A DNA stretch of 11,095 nt from an uncultured Pseudomonas sp. (lineage in GTDB: Bacteria; Pseudomonadota; Gammaproteobacteria; Pseudomonadales; Pseudomonadaceae): NCBI GenBank assembly GCA_937863915.1, contig CALMID010000289.1, positions 1 through 11,095 on the forward strand, given 5' to 3'. Position 1 is the first letter of the stretch; every line of letters starts with the position of its first letter. The position numbers and the translations under genes were made by a program. Positions 1-6,226 of this stretch are shown here, piece by piece. Under the pieces are notes generated by a model, which made no database searches, was not told the origin of the DNA, and was given only the letters and a program-made list of their open reading frames with translations.

Positions 1-862
1 TCATCCAGCCAGTAACGCCCTGCTGCAGCACATCCACCGGACCACGCACCGGGAACGCCGCCACCGGCGTGCCACAGGCCAACGCTTCGAGCATCACCAG
101 GCCAAGGGTATCGGTGCGCGACGGGAACACCAGCACGCTGGCCGCCGCATAGCAGCGTGCCAGCTCGGCGCCACGCTGGTAGCCAAGAAAGCGCGCCTGC
201 GGATAGGCCTGCTGCAGGCTCTCCCGCTGCGGGCCATCGCCGACCACCCACTTTTCGCCCGGCAGTTGCAGATCGAGAAAGGCCGGCAGATTCTTCTCCG
301 CCGCCAGACGCCCCACATAGAGAAACACCGGCTTGCCTGCCGCCTGCGACGGGCCGGCGCGGAACAGCTGGTTATCCACGCCCTTGTGCCACAGTGCCAG
401 GCGGCCAATGCCCTGGCTGGCCAGTTCGTCGCGCAGGCTGGGCGTGCTCACCATCACCGCCTGGCTGGCGGCATGGAAGCGGCGCAGGTAGGCATAGCCC
501 CAGTCCAGCGGCAGCCAGGGCCAGCGGGTGGTCACGTATTCCGGAAAGCGCGTGTGGATGGCCGAGGAGAAGGCCAGGCCACGGCGCTTGAGATAGTGGC
601 GCGCCGCCCAGCCCAGCGGCCCCTCGGTGGCGATGTGCACGGCATCCGGGCGGAACTCGCGCAGCATCGGCGCCACCCGCCACAGGTCCCAGGCCAGGGC
701 GATCTCGCCATAGCTCGGGCACGGCACATGCCGAAAATCCTGCGGGCCGAGCACCTTCACCTGATGCCCCAGTGCATGCAGCTCGCGCACCAGCGCCTGG
801 ATGCAGGTGACCACACCATTGACCTGGGGCAGCCAGGCATCGCTGACGATCAGCAGCCTCAT
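1..862 (-). CDS. agt: GT4-family glycosyltransferase, probable diacylglycerol glycosyltransferase of the plcP-agt module (3' part missing)
   Basis: Reading leftwards from the ATG at 862, the frame stays open to the window edge, giving about 287 residues; the family is usually 370-400, so the C-terminal end lies outside. The N-terminus has the GT4 opening pattern with NGVV (SDAWLPQVNGVV, residues 7-18). The C-terminal Rossmann half is visible: YVGRLAAEKN, then VVGDGPQ, then SRTDTLGLVMLEALACG. In the last, the usual E-x7-E donor-binding motif appears as D251-x7-E259. No signal peptide is seen, so the enzyme probably acts at the inner face of the inner membrane. Its ATG overlaps the stop of the upstream phosphoesterase (ATGA), so the two are probably translationally coupled and share its PHO promoter. 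Inference: it adds a sugar to the diacylglycerol released by PlcP during phosphate starvation. The family assignment is strong. The substrate rests on context; a mannosyl- or other lipid glycosyltransferase is the alternative. Confidence 0.85.
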   Translation of the reverse strand, partial: MRLLIVSDAWLPQVNGVVTCIQALVRELHALGHQVKVLGPQDFRHVPCPSYGEIALAWDLWRVAPMLREFRPDAVHIATEGPLGWAARHYLKRRGLAFSSAIHTRFPEYVTTRWPWLPLDWGYAYLRRFHAASQAVMVSTPSLRDELASQGIGRLALWHKGVDNQLFRAGPSQAAGKPVFLYVGRLAAEKNLPAFLDLQLPGEKWVVGDGPQRESLQQAYPQARFLGYQRGAELARCYAAASVLVFPSRTDTLGLVMLEALACGTPVAAFPVRGPVDVLQQGVTGWM

Positions 863-1680
863 GGCAGCACCTCCACCAGCGGCGTCGTCTGCCGGGCCTG
901 CGCGTCGGCCAGACGATACAGCTCGATCTGCCCGTCCCAGTGCTCGATCAGCGCACTGCAGGACTCCACCCAGTCACCGCAATTGAGGTATTCCACCGCG
1001 CCGACCCGGCGGATCTCGGCATGGTGGATATGCCCGCAGACCACGCCATCCAGGCCGCGCCGGCTGCACTCATGGGCGATGGCTTCCTCGAAGTCGCTGA
1101 TAAAGTTCACCGCACTCTTGACCTTGTGCTTGAGGTAGGCCGACAGCGACCAGTAGCCGTAGCCATAACGCTCACGCCAGTGATTGAGCCAGCGGTTGAG
1201 GGTCAGGGTGAACTCGTAGGCCGAGTCGCCCAGGAAAGCCAGCCAGCGGTGGTAGCGGGTGATCACATCGAACTGGTCGCCATGGATCACCAGCAGCTGG
1301 CGGCCATCGGCGGTGCGGTGCACGGCCTCGTCGACCAGCTGGATATTGCCGAGAATCAGCTTCGAGTAGCGGCGCAGGAACTCGTCGTGGTTGCCGGTGA
1401 CGTAGATCACCTCGCAGCCGCGCTTGCTCAGCGTCAGCAGGCGGCGGATCACGTTGGTGTGCGCCTGCGGCCAGTAGATGCCGCCTCTGAGCTTCCAGCC
1501 ATCGATGATGTCGCCGACCAGGTAGATGCGATCGGCGTGGTACTGTTTGAGAAAGGTCGCCAGGCGCTCGGCCTGACAATCGCGCGTACCCAGGTGCACG
1601 TCGGAAATCCACAGGGTACGGACGCGCTGCTTGCGCGGGGTGGTCCTGACGGGCGTTTCGATGCGTTGCTCGCTGCTCAT
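859..1680 (-). CDS. plcP: Calcineurin-like metallophosphoesterase, probable PlcP phospholipase C (LpxH-like fold)
   Basis: This is a 273-aa cytoplasmic metallophosphoesterase with all metal-binding blocks: D27-x-H29 in SDVHLG, GDIIDG with D57, GNHDE with N97 and H98, HGDQ with H133, and GHIHH with H217 and H219. Automatic annotation often calls such proteins UDP-2,3-diacylglucosamine diphosphatase. Two facts favour PlcP over LpxH: the gene is coupled by a 4-bp overlap to a GT4 glycosyltransferase, and a run of PHO half-boxes sits 40 bp upstream. In known cases PlcP hydrolyses phosphatidylethanolamine and phosphatidylglycerol to diacylglycerol under phosphate limitation, freeing phosphate and feeding glycolipid synthesis. 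The ATG at 1680 has a GGAGAG ribosome site at 1686-1691, five bases away. The first 20 or so residues are a basic, probably disordered leader. The fold is certain; the PlcP role is inference supported by operon and promoter. Confidence 0.9.
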   Translation of the reverse strand: MSSEQRIETPVRTTPRKQRVRTLWISDVHLGTRDCQAERLATFLKQYHADRIYLVGDIIDGWKLRGGIYWPQAHTNVIRRLLTLSKRGCEVIYVTGNHDEFLRRYSKLILGNIQLVDEAVHRTADGRQLLVIHGDQFDVITRYHRWLAFLGDSAYEFTLTLNRWLNHWRERYGYGYWSLSAYLKHKVKSAVNFISDFEEAIAHECSRRGLDGVVCGHIHHAEIRRVGAVEYLNCGDWVESCSALIEHWDGQIELYRLADAQARQTTPLVEVLP

Positions 1681-1720
1681 ACGCGCTCTCCGGCTGTTTT
1701 GCCCAGCCTGGACGGCACAG

Positions 1721-1760
1721 ATGACCAGTCGATGACAGCGACGCGACCGCTACATGACCA
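1721..1760 (-). promoter_or_regulatory. Tandem PHO box (PhoB-binding site) upstream of plcP-agt
   Basis: Read on the minus strand, four 7-base units follow one another at an exact 11-bp period, separated by 4-base spacers: TGGTCAT (1760-1754), CGGTCGC (1749-1743), CTGTCAT (1738-1732) and TGGTCAT (1727-1721). The known PHO box is two CTGTCAT-like units with a 4-base spacer, so the two proximal units form a near-canonical box and the distal pair a second, weaker one. The array ends 40 bp before the plcP ATG. PHO boxes normally replace the -35 element; the -10 at the expected distance (CAGGCT, 1710-1705) is poor, which suits an activator-dependent promoter. It predicts induction of plcP-agt by PhoB under phosphate limitation. 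Confidence 0.8.
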
Positions 1761-1905
1761 CTTGAAAAGGAAACGGCCGCCCCTCGGAAACAGCAGATGG
1801 CCGCCTTGTCAGCACTCCGGCTGTGCCACATGAAGCCCGTAGTGCGTCGATACCCCTAAACGCCTGGGGCCTGCCCCCTTCTTGTTCTGTTGGTCTGGAA
1901 ACCCC

Positions 1906-2778
1906 ATGCAACGTCGTCACGCCCTGTTCGCCCTGCATCTGGGCGCCCTGCTGTTCGGCCTGTCCGGCATCTTCGCCAAGCTGGCCGTGGCCGCGCCCCT
2001 GGTGATCGTCGCCGGGCGTGCGCTGTTTGCCGTGCTGGCCCTGTGGCCACTGAGTCGCTTTGGTGAAGCGGCTGCGGCGCTGACCAACCGCCAGCGCCTG
2101 GCCCTGGCCGGCACCGGACTGCTGCTGGGCGGGCACTGGTGGAGCTTCTTTATCGCCGTGAAAGTCTCCGGCGTCGCCGTAGCCACCCTCGGCTTTGCCA
2201 GCTTTCCGGCCTTCACCGTGCTGCTGGAGGGCCTGCTGTTCCGCGAACGGGTGCGCCCGAGCGAATGGGGCGTGGTGGCTCTGGTCAGTGTCGGGCTGGT
2301 GCTGGTCACGCCCGACTTCGACCTCGGCAGCGATGCCACCCAGGGACTGGCCTGGGCGGTACTCTCCGGCCTGCTGTTCGCCCTGGTCTCGGTCAGCAAC
2401 CGCGCCACCACCCGCGGGGTGAAGCCGGCCCAGGCGGCGCTCTGGCAGAACCTGGCGATCCTCGCCTGCTGCCTGCCGCCGAGCGCCCAGGCGCTGCTGA
2501 CGATCAGTGCCGGCGCCTGGTTGTGGATTGCCCTGCTCGGCCTGCTCTGTACCGCCCTGGCACACAGCCTGTTCGTCAGCAGCCTGCGCGTGCTCAATGC
2601 CCGCAGCGCCTCGGTGGTGTTTGCCCTGGAGCCGGTTTACGGCATTGCCTTTGCCTGGTGGCTGTTTGCCGAACAGCCCGGGCCACGAATGTTTGCCGGC
2701 GCGGCCCTGATCCTTCTCGCCACCGTACTGTCGGCGCGCCTGTCACGGCATGCGCCGCGCCCCGACGAGCAGAGCTGA
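1906..2778 (+). CDS. EamA/DMT-superfamily permease
   Basis: This 290-aa protein is almost entirely hydrophobic, with about ten predicted membrane helices in two repeated halves, as in the EamA (drug/metabolite transporter, RhaT-like) family. The first half begins LGALLFGLSGIFAKLA and contains the conserved gly- and trp-rich stretch LLLGGHWWSFFIAVK. The second half begins near GLAWAVLSGLLFALVSVSNR and ends with the typical EPVYGIAFAWWLFAEQP block. It sits in the inner membrane. The substrate cannot be told from sequence; family members export amino acids, purines or other metabolites. The ATG at 1906 is chosen over a TTG 24 bp earlier because the hydrophobic segment and the family's N-terminus start there, and a GGAA lies at 1897-1900. 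The gene is transcribed divergently from plcP and ends 8 bp before the stop of the convergent Rdx gene. Confidence 0.88.
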   Translation: MQRRHALFALHLGALLFGLSGIFAKLAVAAPLVIVAGRALFAVLALWPLSRFGEAAAALTNRQRLALAGTGLLLGGHWWSFFIAVKVSGVAVATLGFASFPAFTVLLEGLLFRERVRPSEWGVVALVSVGLVLVTPDFDLGSDATQGLAWAVLSGLLFALVSVSNRATTRGVKPAQAALWQNLAILACCLPPSAQALLTISAGAWLWIALLGLLCTALAHSLFVSSLRVLNARSASVVFALEPVYGIAFAWWLFAEQPGPRMFAGAALILLATVLSARLSRHAPRPDEQS

Positions 2779-2786
2779 GGTCAGGT

Positions 2787-3065
2787 TCAGCGGTCGTTGT
2801 GGCCGAGATCCCGCGCCGGGTCGATCAGGTCGCGCAGACGCTGCTTGAGCACCTTGGCCTCGGGAAAGCCGCCATCGGCCTTGCGCTCCCACAGCTGCAC
2901 GCCATCGCAGGTGATACGGAACGTCCCGCCGGTCGCCGGCTCCAGCGCCACCCGGGCGAGTTCGTCGCTGAAGGTACTCAGCAGCTCCTGGGCCAGCCAG
3001 GCCGCACGCAGCAGCCACTGACACTGGGTGCAGTAGGTGATCACCACCTCGGGTTTGCCGGACAT
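2787..3065 (-). CDS. SelT/SelW/SelH (Rdx) family CxxC protein
   Basis: This small 92-aa protein has the Rdx-family layout: an N-terminal beta strand running into a CxxC redox motif (C12-T-Q-C15), a following helix (WLLRAAWLAQELL), the GGTFRIT strand, and a C-terminal GGFPEAKVLKQRLRDLI block. This is the thioredoxin-like fold of selenoprotein W homologues. In most bacteria, as here, both positions are cysteine and no selenocysteine is used. A role in thiol redox chemistry is inferred; the partners are unknown. An AAGGAG ribosome site lies eight bases before the ATG at 3065. A GTG directly in front (3068) is also possible and would add one residue. The gene converges on the permease with no space for a separate terminator, and it is divergent from the sulfurtransferase, itself a sulfur-handling enzyme. 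Confidence 0.85.
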   Translation of the reverse strand: MSGKPEVVITYCTQCQWLLRAAWLAQELLSTFSDELARVALEPATGGTFRITCDGVQLWERKADGGFPEAKVLKQRLRDLIDPARDLGHNDR

Positions 3066-3204
3066 CACGTTTTCTCCTTATCCAAGCCGGCATGATAAGG
3101 CCTCAAGCTCAGGGTTGCCGACTGCAGGCGCGGCCCAACGCACATCAAAATCGCGCGCGCGCAGGTAAGATGCAGCAGCCCCTGACCGGACACAGGAACC
3201 CGCC

Positions 3205-4059
3205 ATGCCCCTCGCCCAACTGCTCAGCCCGGCCGAACTGGCCACCCGTCTGGCGACTGCCGAACCGATCGCCATCGACTGCCGCTTCGCCCTGGAAGAC
3301 CCCGCCTACGGCGCCCGCGTCTACGCCGAAGGGCATATTCCCGGTGCCCGTTTCATCGATCTGGAACGCGACCTGTCTGCGCCGGTGCAGCGCGGCATCA
3401 CCGGACGCCACCCGCTGCCCGATCCGCAGCAGTTGCTGGAGCGTCTGCGCGCGTTGGGCATCAGCCAGCACAGCGAGATCGTGCTGTACGACGACGGCCC
3501 GGGTGCTTTTGCCGCGCGCGCGTGGTGGCTGCTGGCCTGGCTGGGCAAGCGCGAGGGGGTATTCCTGCTCGATGGCGGCCTGAATGCCTGGCGCGCCGCC
3601 AACCTGCCGCTGGACAGCGCCACGCCATCGGTCAGCCCAGGCGATCTGCAGGGCACTGCGGATGCCAGCCTGCTGGTCAGCGCCGACACCCTGCAGCAGC
3701 GCCTAGGCACACCGCAGCTGACCCTGCTCGATGCCCGCGCCCTGCCACGCTTTCGCGGCGAGATGGAACCCATCGACCCGGTGGCCGGGCATATCCCCGG
3801 CGCGCAGTGCGCGGTGTTCACCGACAATCTGGACGACAATGGCCGCTTCAAGAGCCCGGAGCAGCTGCGCGAGCGCTTCAGTGCGCTGCTCGGCCAGCGG
3901 CCCGCCGAGCAACTGGTGGCCTATTGCGGCTCGGGCGTGACCGCCTGCCACAATCTTTTCGCCCTGTGCCTGGCCGGTTACCCGCTGCTGCCGCTGTATG
4001 CCGGCTCCTGGAGCGAATGGATCACCGACCCGCAGCGTCCGCTGGCCTGCGGCGACTGA
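3205..4059 (+). CDS. sseA: Two-domain rhodanese, 3-mercaptopyruvate sulfurtransferase-like
   Basis: At 284 aa this matches the two-domain sulfurtransferase family. The N-terminal rhodanese domain (about residues 10-130) carries the structural motif GHIPGARFIDLE but has YDDGPG where an active cysteine loop would be, so it is the usual inactive domain. The C-terminal domain (about 155-280) repeats the pattern with GHIPGAQCAVF and holds the catalytic loop C241-G-S-G-V-T-A. The CGSGVTA loop is the mark of mercaptopyruvate sulfurtransferases, whereas thiosulfate sulfurtransferases typically carry CRKGVT-like loops. It should transfer sulfur from 3-mercaptopyruvate to thiol acceptors or cyanide in the cytoplasm. 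The ATG has AGGA about seven bases upstream. It is divergent from the Rdx protein gene and precedes the Sel1 gene by 74 bp, an interval that contains a hairpin. The symbol sseA is by family; preference for mercaptopyruvate is inferred. Confidence 0.88.
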   Translation: MPLAQLLSPAELATRLATAEPIAIDCRFALEDPAYGARVYAEGHIPGARFIDLERDLSAPVQRGITGRHPLPDPQQLLERLRALGISQHSEIVLYDDGPGAFAARAWWLLAWLGKREGVFLLDGGLNAWRAANLPLDSATPSVSPGDLQGTADASLLVSADTLQQRLGTPQLTLLDARALPRFRGEMEPIDPVAGHIPGAQCAVFTDNLDDNGRFKSPEQLRERFSALLGQRPAEQLVAYCGSGVTACHNLFALCLAGYPLLPLYAGSWSEWITDPQRPLACGD

Positions 4060-4069
4060 CCGCGCGAGC

Positions 4070-4091
4070 CGGGCTTGCTCACGCAGGCCCG
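4070..4091 (+). other. Hairpin between the sulfurtransferase and Sel1 genes
   Basis: CGGGCTTGC (4070-4078) pairs with GCAGGCCCG (4083-4091) across a TCAC loop, with one G-T wobble. No T-tract follows, so it is not a standard intrinsic terminator. It could attenuate read-through or protect an mRNA end between the two genes. Confidence 0.35.
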
Positions 4092-4133
4092 ACTGCGCAG
4101 ACTCAAGCGACTGTTCAACAAGGAGTGTTAACC

Positions 4134-4790
4134 ATGCGTCACGCGTTCCCTGCCCTGTTCGCCCTGCTGCTGGGCACCAGCCTGAACCTGGCCGCCGCCG
4201 AGTTCGAAGCCAACCCCTGCGACCTGCAGGACGCCTACTCCAGCCTGGAAGGCCAGGAAATGGTCGAAGCGGCCGAAGATGGCCACGTCTCGGCGCAGTA
4301 CAACCTCGGTCTGAGCTACGACGAAGGCAATGATGGCTTCGAGCAGGATGCCGCCAAGGCCGCCGAGTGGTACGCCAAGGCTGCCGAACAGGGTCATGCC
4401 TGCGCCCAGTACAACCTCGCCGTGGGCTACGAACGCGGCCTGGGCCTGGATGTCGACCTCGGCCAGGCGGCCTACTGGTATCAGCAGGCCGCCAAGCAGG
4501 GCGACAGCGATGCCCAGTACAACCTCGCGGTGTGCTACGAGGAAGGCAGCGGTGTCGAGCAGGACTACAGCCAGGCCCTGTACTGGTACCGCAAGTCGGC
4601 TGCCCAGGGCGATGCCGATGCCCAGTTCGAGCTGGGCAATTTCTACCGGGTCGGCAAGGGCCTGGCCAGCGACCTCAAGCAGGCCCGCCAGTGGTACAGC
4701 AAGGCCGCCGAGCAGGACCACGAAGGCGCCGCCACGGCCCTGGAAGAACTCGACGAAGAAGATGAAGACAGTGACGCTCAGGAAAGCTGA
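4134..4790 (+). CDS. Exported Sel1-repeat (TPR-like) protein
   Basis: This 218-aa protein has a clear signal peptide: MRH, then a hydrophobic core (LFALLLGTSLNL), with a likely cut after AAA at residue 22. Four Sel1-like repeats of 36-37 residues follow (about 51-87, 88-123, 124-159, 160-195), each with the AQYNLG/AQFELG start and the A-x-x-WY-x-KAAEQG end. The repeats form helical solenoids that act as protein-binding scaffolds. The last 20 residues are strongly acidic (EELDEEDEDSD). The repeats are also visible in DNA: CAGTACAACCTCG recurs in three of them, and spacings of 111, 108 and 108 bases separate the four starts. The ATG at 4134 is chosen because AAGGAG lies eight bases upstream and the signal peptide begins there; the same frame is open further upstream but only as a shadow of the sulfurtransferase gene. 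The partner is unknown. Confidence 0.87.
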   Translation: MRHAFPALFALLLGTSLNLAAAEFEANPCDLQDAYSSLEGQEMVEAAEDGHVSAQYNLGLSYDEGNDGFEQDAAKAAEWYAKAAEQGHACAQYNLAVGYERGLGLDVDLGQAAYWYQQAAKQGDSDAQYNLAVCYEEGSGVEQDYSQALYWYRKSAAQGDADAQFELGNFYRVGKGLASDLKQARQWYSKAAEQDHEGAATALEELDEEDEDSDAQES

Positions 4791-4800
4791 GCCGCTGGGG

Positions 4801-4835
4801 GCGCCCGCCACGGGCGCTCAATCTGGTCACTTTTT
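4801..4835 (+). terminator. Probable terminator of the Sel1 gene
   Basis: A perfect 7-bp stem, GCGCCCG (4801-4807) with CGGGCGC (4811-4817) across a CCA loop, starts ten bases after the stop codon. A TTTTT tract follows at 4831-4835, 13 bases after the stem. That is farther than in a classic intrinsic terminator, so strength is uncertain. Confidence 0.5.
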
Positions 4836-4888
4836 AATCGCTCGTCGTTATATCGCCAATAACCAAAATCCAAAAACAATTTAAAAAC

Positions 4889-4943
4889 AGCCCTTTACAG
4901 CACAATTCTCAAACTAGACTTCAACTTGAGCCCATAAAGGGCT
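4889..4943. repeat. Nine-base inverted repeat around the candidate promoter
   Basis: AGCCCTTTA (4889-4897) is the exact reverse complement of TAAAGGGCT (4935-4943). The right copy also forms a short hairpin with a closer AGCCC (4929-4933), so two pairings compete. The pair brackets the candidate promoter and could be an operator or an RNA switch; no protein can be named. Confidence 0.45.
4894..4920 (+). promoter_or_regulatory. Candidate promoter in the AT-rich leader region
   Basis: TTTACA (4894-4899) resembles a -35 box, and CTAGACT (4914-4920) is one base off the CTATACT-type extended -10 favoured by stationary-phase sigma. The spacer is only 15 bp to TAGACT, which is short. It lies in the most AT-rich part of the window, upstream of the gene at 5021, and would give a leader of about 95 bases. 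Confidence 0.3.
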
Positions 4944-4944
4944 T

Positions 4945-4999
4945 CCGGCGGGGTCCCAGCATAATCACAAGAAGCTGCCACACGCCCCGACCCCGCCGG
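4945..4999 (+). other. Long perfect stem-loop in the 5' leader of the 158-aa protein
   Basis: CCGGCGGGGTC (4945-4955) and GACCCCGCCGG (4989-4999) are perfect 11-base reverse complements around a 33-base loop. The structure ends 12 bases before the GAGG ribosome site (5012-5015). Such a stable GC stem in a leader suggests cis regulation or transcript stabilisation. No known riboswitch class was recognised. Confidence 0.55.
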
Positions 5000-5020
5000 T
5001 CACCTTGTTTCGAGGTCGTT

Positions 5021-5497
5021 ATGGGAATCAGTGCCAGTGAGCTGTGCCAGCATGTGATCCGCCCAACCCTGCAGCAACTCGATGCCTTGAACCCCGCCAG
5101 CGAAACCCTGCTGCTGGTTGCCGCGCAGTGTCGCGGCAGCCATGCCGGCAGCCTCGCCGACGGCCAGCAACTGGGGCCCTGGGGCTGCAGCCGCGAACAG
5201 CACCGCCAGCTGTGGGACGACTTTCTCGCCCGCGATGCCGACCTCGCCAGCCGGGTCCGCGGCCTGGCCAGCCAGCACGCCTTCCTCGCCGATCCCGAAC
5301 TGGAGCTGTGCGTCAACCTGCGCTACGCCTGCGCCATCGCCTGGATGAGCGTGATCGCCCAGGTCGGCGTACCGCCGGCCAACGCCGACCTGCCCAGCCT
5401 GGCCAGGCTGTGGCGCCAGTGCCTGGCCCCGCGCGGTCGCCTGCGCAGCTTCTATCTGCACGCCAGCCGCCTGGCCCTGCATGCCACTGCTGCCTGA
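5021..5497 (+). CDS. Conserved-looking hypothetical protein, 158 aa
   Basis: I do not recognise a named family. The protein is soluble-looking, mainly alpha-helical in composition, with no signal peptide and no continuous membrane segment. Visible landmarks are an N-terminal SASELCQHVIRPTLQQL helix, a middle stretch LGPWGCSREQHRQLWDDFLA, the leucine- and alanine-rich LASQHAFLADPELELCVNLRYACAIAW, and a basic C-terminus (CLAPRGRLRSFYLHASRLALHA). It has four cysteines without a metal-binding spacing. The ATG at 5021 has GAGG five bases upstream. Codon use matches the neighbours, which supports a real gene. It has its own long structured leader and lies 111 bp upstream of the response regulator on the same strand, so co-transcription with the regulator is possible. 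No function is proposed. Confidence 0.75.
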   Translation: MGISASELCQHVIRPTLQQLDALNPASETLLLVAAQCRGSHAGSLADGQQLGPWGCSREQHRQLWDDFLARDADLASRVRGLASQHAFLADPELELCVNLRYACAIAWMSVIAQVGVPPANADLPSLARLWRQCLAPRGRLRSFYLHASRLALHATAA

Positions 5498-5534
5498 GAC
5501 CGCTCTCGCCTAAAAGCATTCCCCCGTTCCGGTG

Positions 5535-5566
5535 ATGCCAGGAACTCGCGCGGGCAGTACACTGCC
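5535..5566 (+). promoter_or_regulatory. Candidate promoter with palindromic operator before the response regulator
   Basis: GGCAGT (5553-5558) and ACTGCC (5561-5566) form a palindrome with a 2-base centre. It overlaps a possible -10, TACACT (5558-5563), placed 17 bp after a weak -35-like ATGCCA (5535-5540). This arrangement would suit repression or autoregulation of the response regulator gene. It is supported by position only. Confidence 0.3.
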
Positions 5567-5608
5567 GGCACAACCATTCGAACAAAAACGCCTACAAGGT
5601 TGCCGTGC

Positions 5609-6226
5609 ATGAACCTGGTCCCGACAACCGTGCCTGACGGTGTGTCACTGCTGCTGGTCGATGATCACCTGATTTTCCTCGATGGCCTGAGCCTGGCCCT
5701 GGCGCCACTGGCCAGGGACCTGCGCGTGGACAGCGCCGCCTCGGTGCAGGCCGCCGAACAGTGCCTGGCCAGCCACGACTACGACCTGGTGCTGCTCGAC
5801 CTGAAACTGCCCGACGAGTCCGGTTTGAGCGTGCTGCAACGCTGGCAACGCGAGGGGCGGAGCACGCCGGTCGCCATTCTCAGCGCCAGCGAATCGGCTC
5901 AGGATGCGCACGCCGCTCGGCAGGCCGGCGCCCTCGGTTTCATCTCGAAAAGTGCCAGCGGTGCCCAGTTGCGCGAAGCCGTCGGTCGCCTGCTGCTGGG
6001 CGAGAACCTGCCACTGCCGGCCAGTGAGCCGGTCACGACCCTGACACCACGGCAACAGGAAATCCTCCTGCTGCTCGCCGAAGGCCTGCCGAACAAGGCC
6101 ATCGGACGCCGCCTGAAGCTCTCCGAGGAAACCGTCAAGACGCATCTGCGCAGTCTGTTTCAGACGCTCCAGGTGCACACGCGAACCGCCTGTGTCACGG
6201 TCGCGCGACAGCGCGGCTGGCTGTGA
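5609..6226 (+). CDS. NarL/FixJ-type response regulator (receiver plus LuxR HTH)
   Basis: The 205-aa product has the standard two-domain layout. The receiver (about residues 12-125) shows the acidic pair D18-D19, the phospho-acceptor D64 in LVLLDLKLP, the switch residue S92 in AILSAS, and K114 in FISK. The C-terminal LuxR-type helix-turn-helix (about 142-205) opens with LTPRQQEILLLLAEGLPNKAIG and contains the recognition region LSEETVKTHLRSLFQTLQV. It is therefore a DNA-binding regulator activated by phosphorylation. The ATG at 5609 is preferred to a TTG at 5600 because AAGG lies nine bases upstream of it. Its last 32 bases overlap the 3' end of the convergent hybrid kinase gene; such adjacency usually marks a cognate pair. 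Target genes are unknown. Confidence 0.92.
   Translation: MNLVPTTVPDGVSLLLVDDHLIFLDGLSLALAPLARDLRVDSAASVQAAEQCLASHDYDLVLLDLKLPDESGLSVLQRWQREGRSTPVAILSASESAQDAHAARQAGALGFISKSASGAQLREAVGRLLLGENLPLPASEPVTTLTPRQQEILLLLAEGLPNKAIGRRLKLSEETVKTHLRSLFQTLQVHTRTACVTVARQRGWL

Noticed and set aside
940..1833. A 297-codon plus-strand open frame opposite the phosphoesterase gene
   Set aside because: It is antisense to plcP, whose metal motifs are complete. The frame has a biased, domain-free composition and no ribosome site, as is common for shadows in GC-rich DNA.
2779..2786. Expected bidirectional terminator between the permease and Rdx genes
   Set aside because: Only eight bases separate the stop codons and no hairpin with a T-tract is visible.
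4070..4091. Intrinsic terminator after the sulfurtransferase gene
   Set aside because: The stem is good but no T-tract follows, so it is listed only as a hairpin.
3522..4133. A 5' extension of the Sel1 gene frame back into the sulfurtransferase gene
   Set aside because: The extension is arginine- and proline-rich out-of-frame sequence. The signal peptide and an AAGGAG site place the true start at 4134.
4128..4811. A 227-codon minus-strand open frame rich in glycine, leucine and valine opposite the Sel1 gene
   Set aside because: Its apparent hydrophobic repeats are the reverse complement of the Sel1 repeats, so it is a repeat-driven shadow and not a membrane protein.
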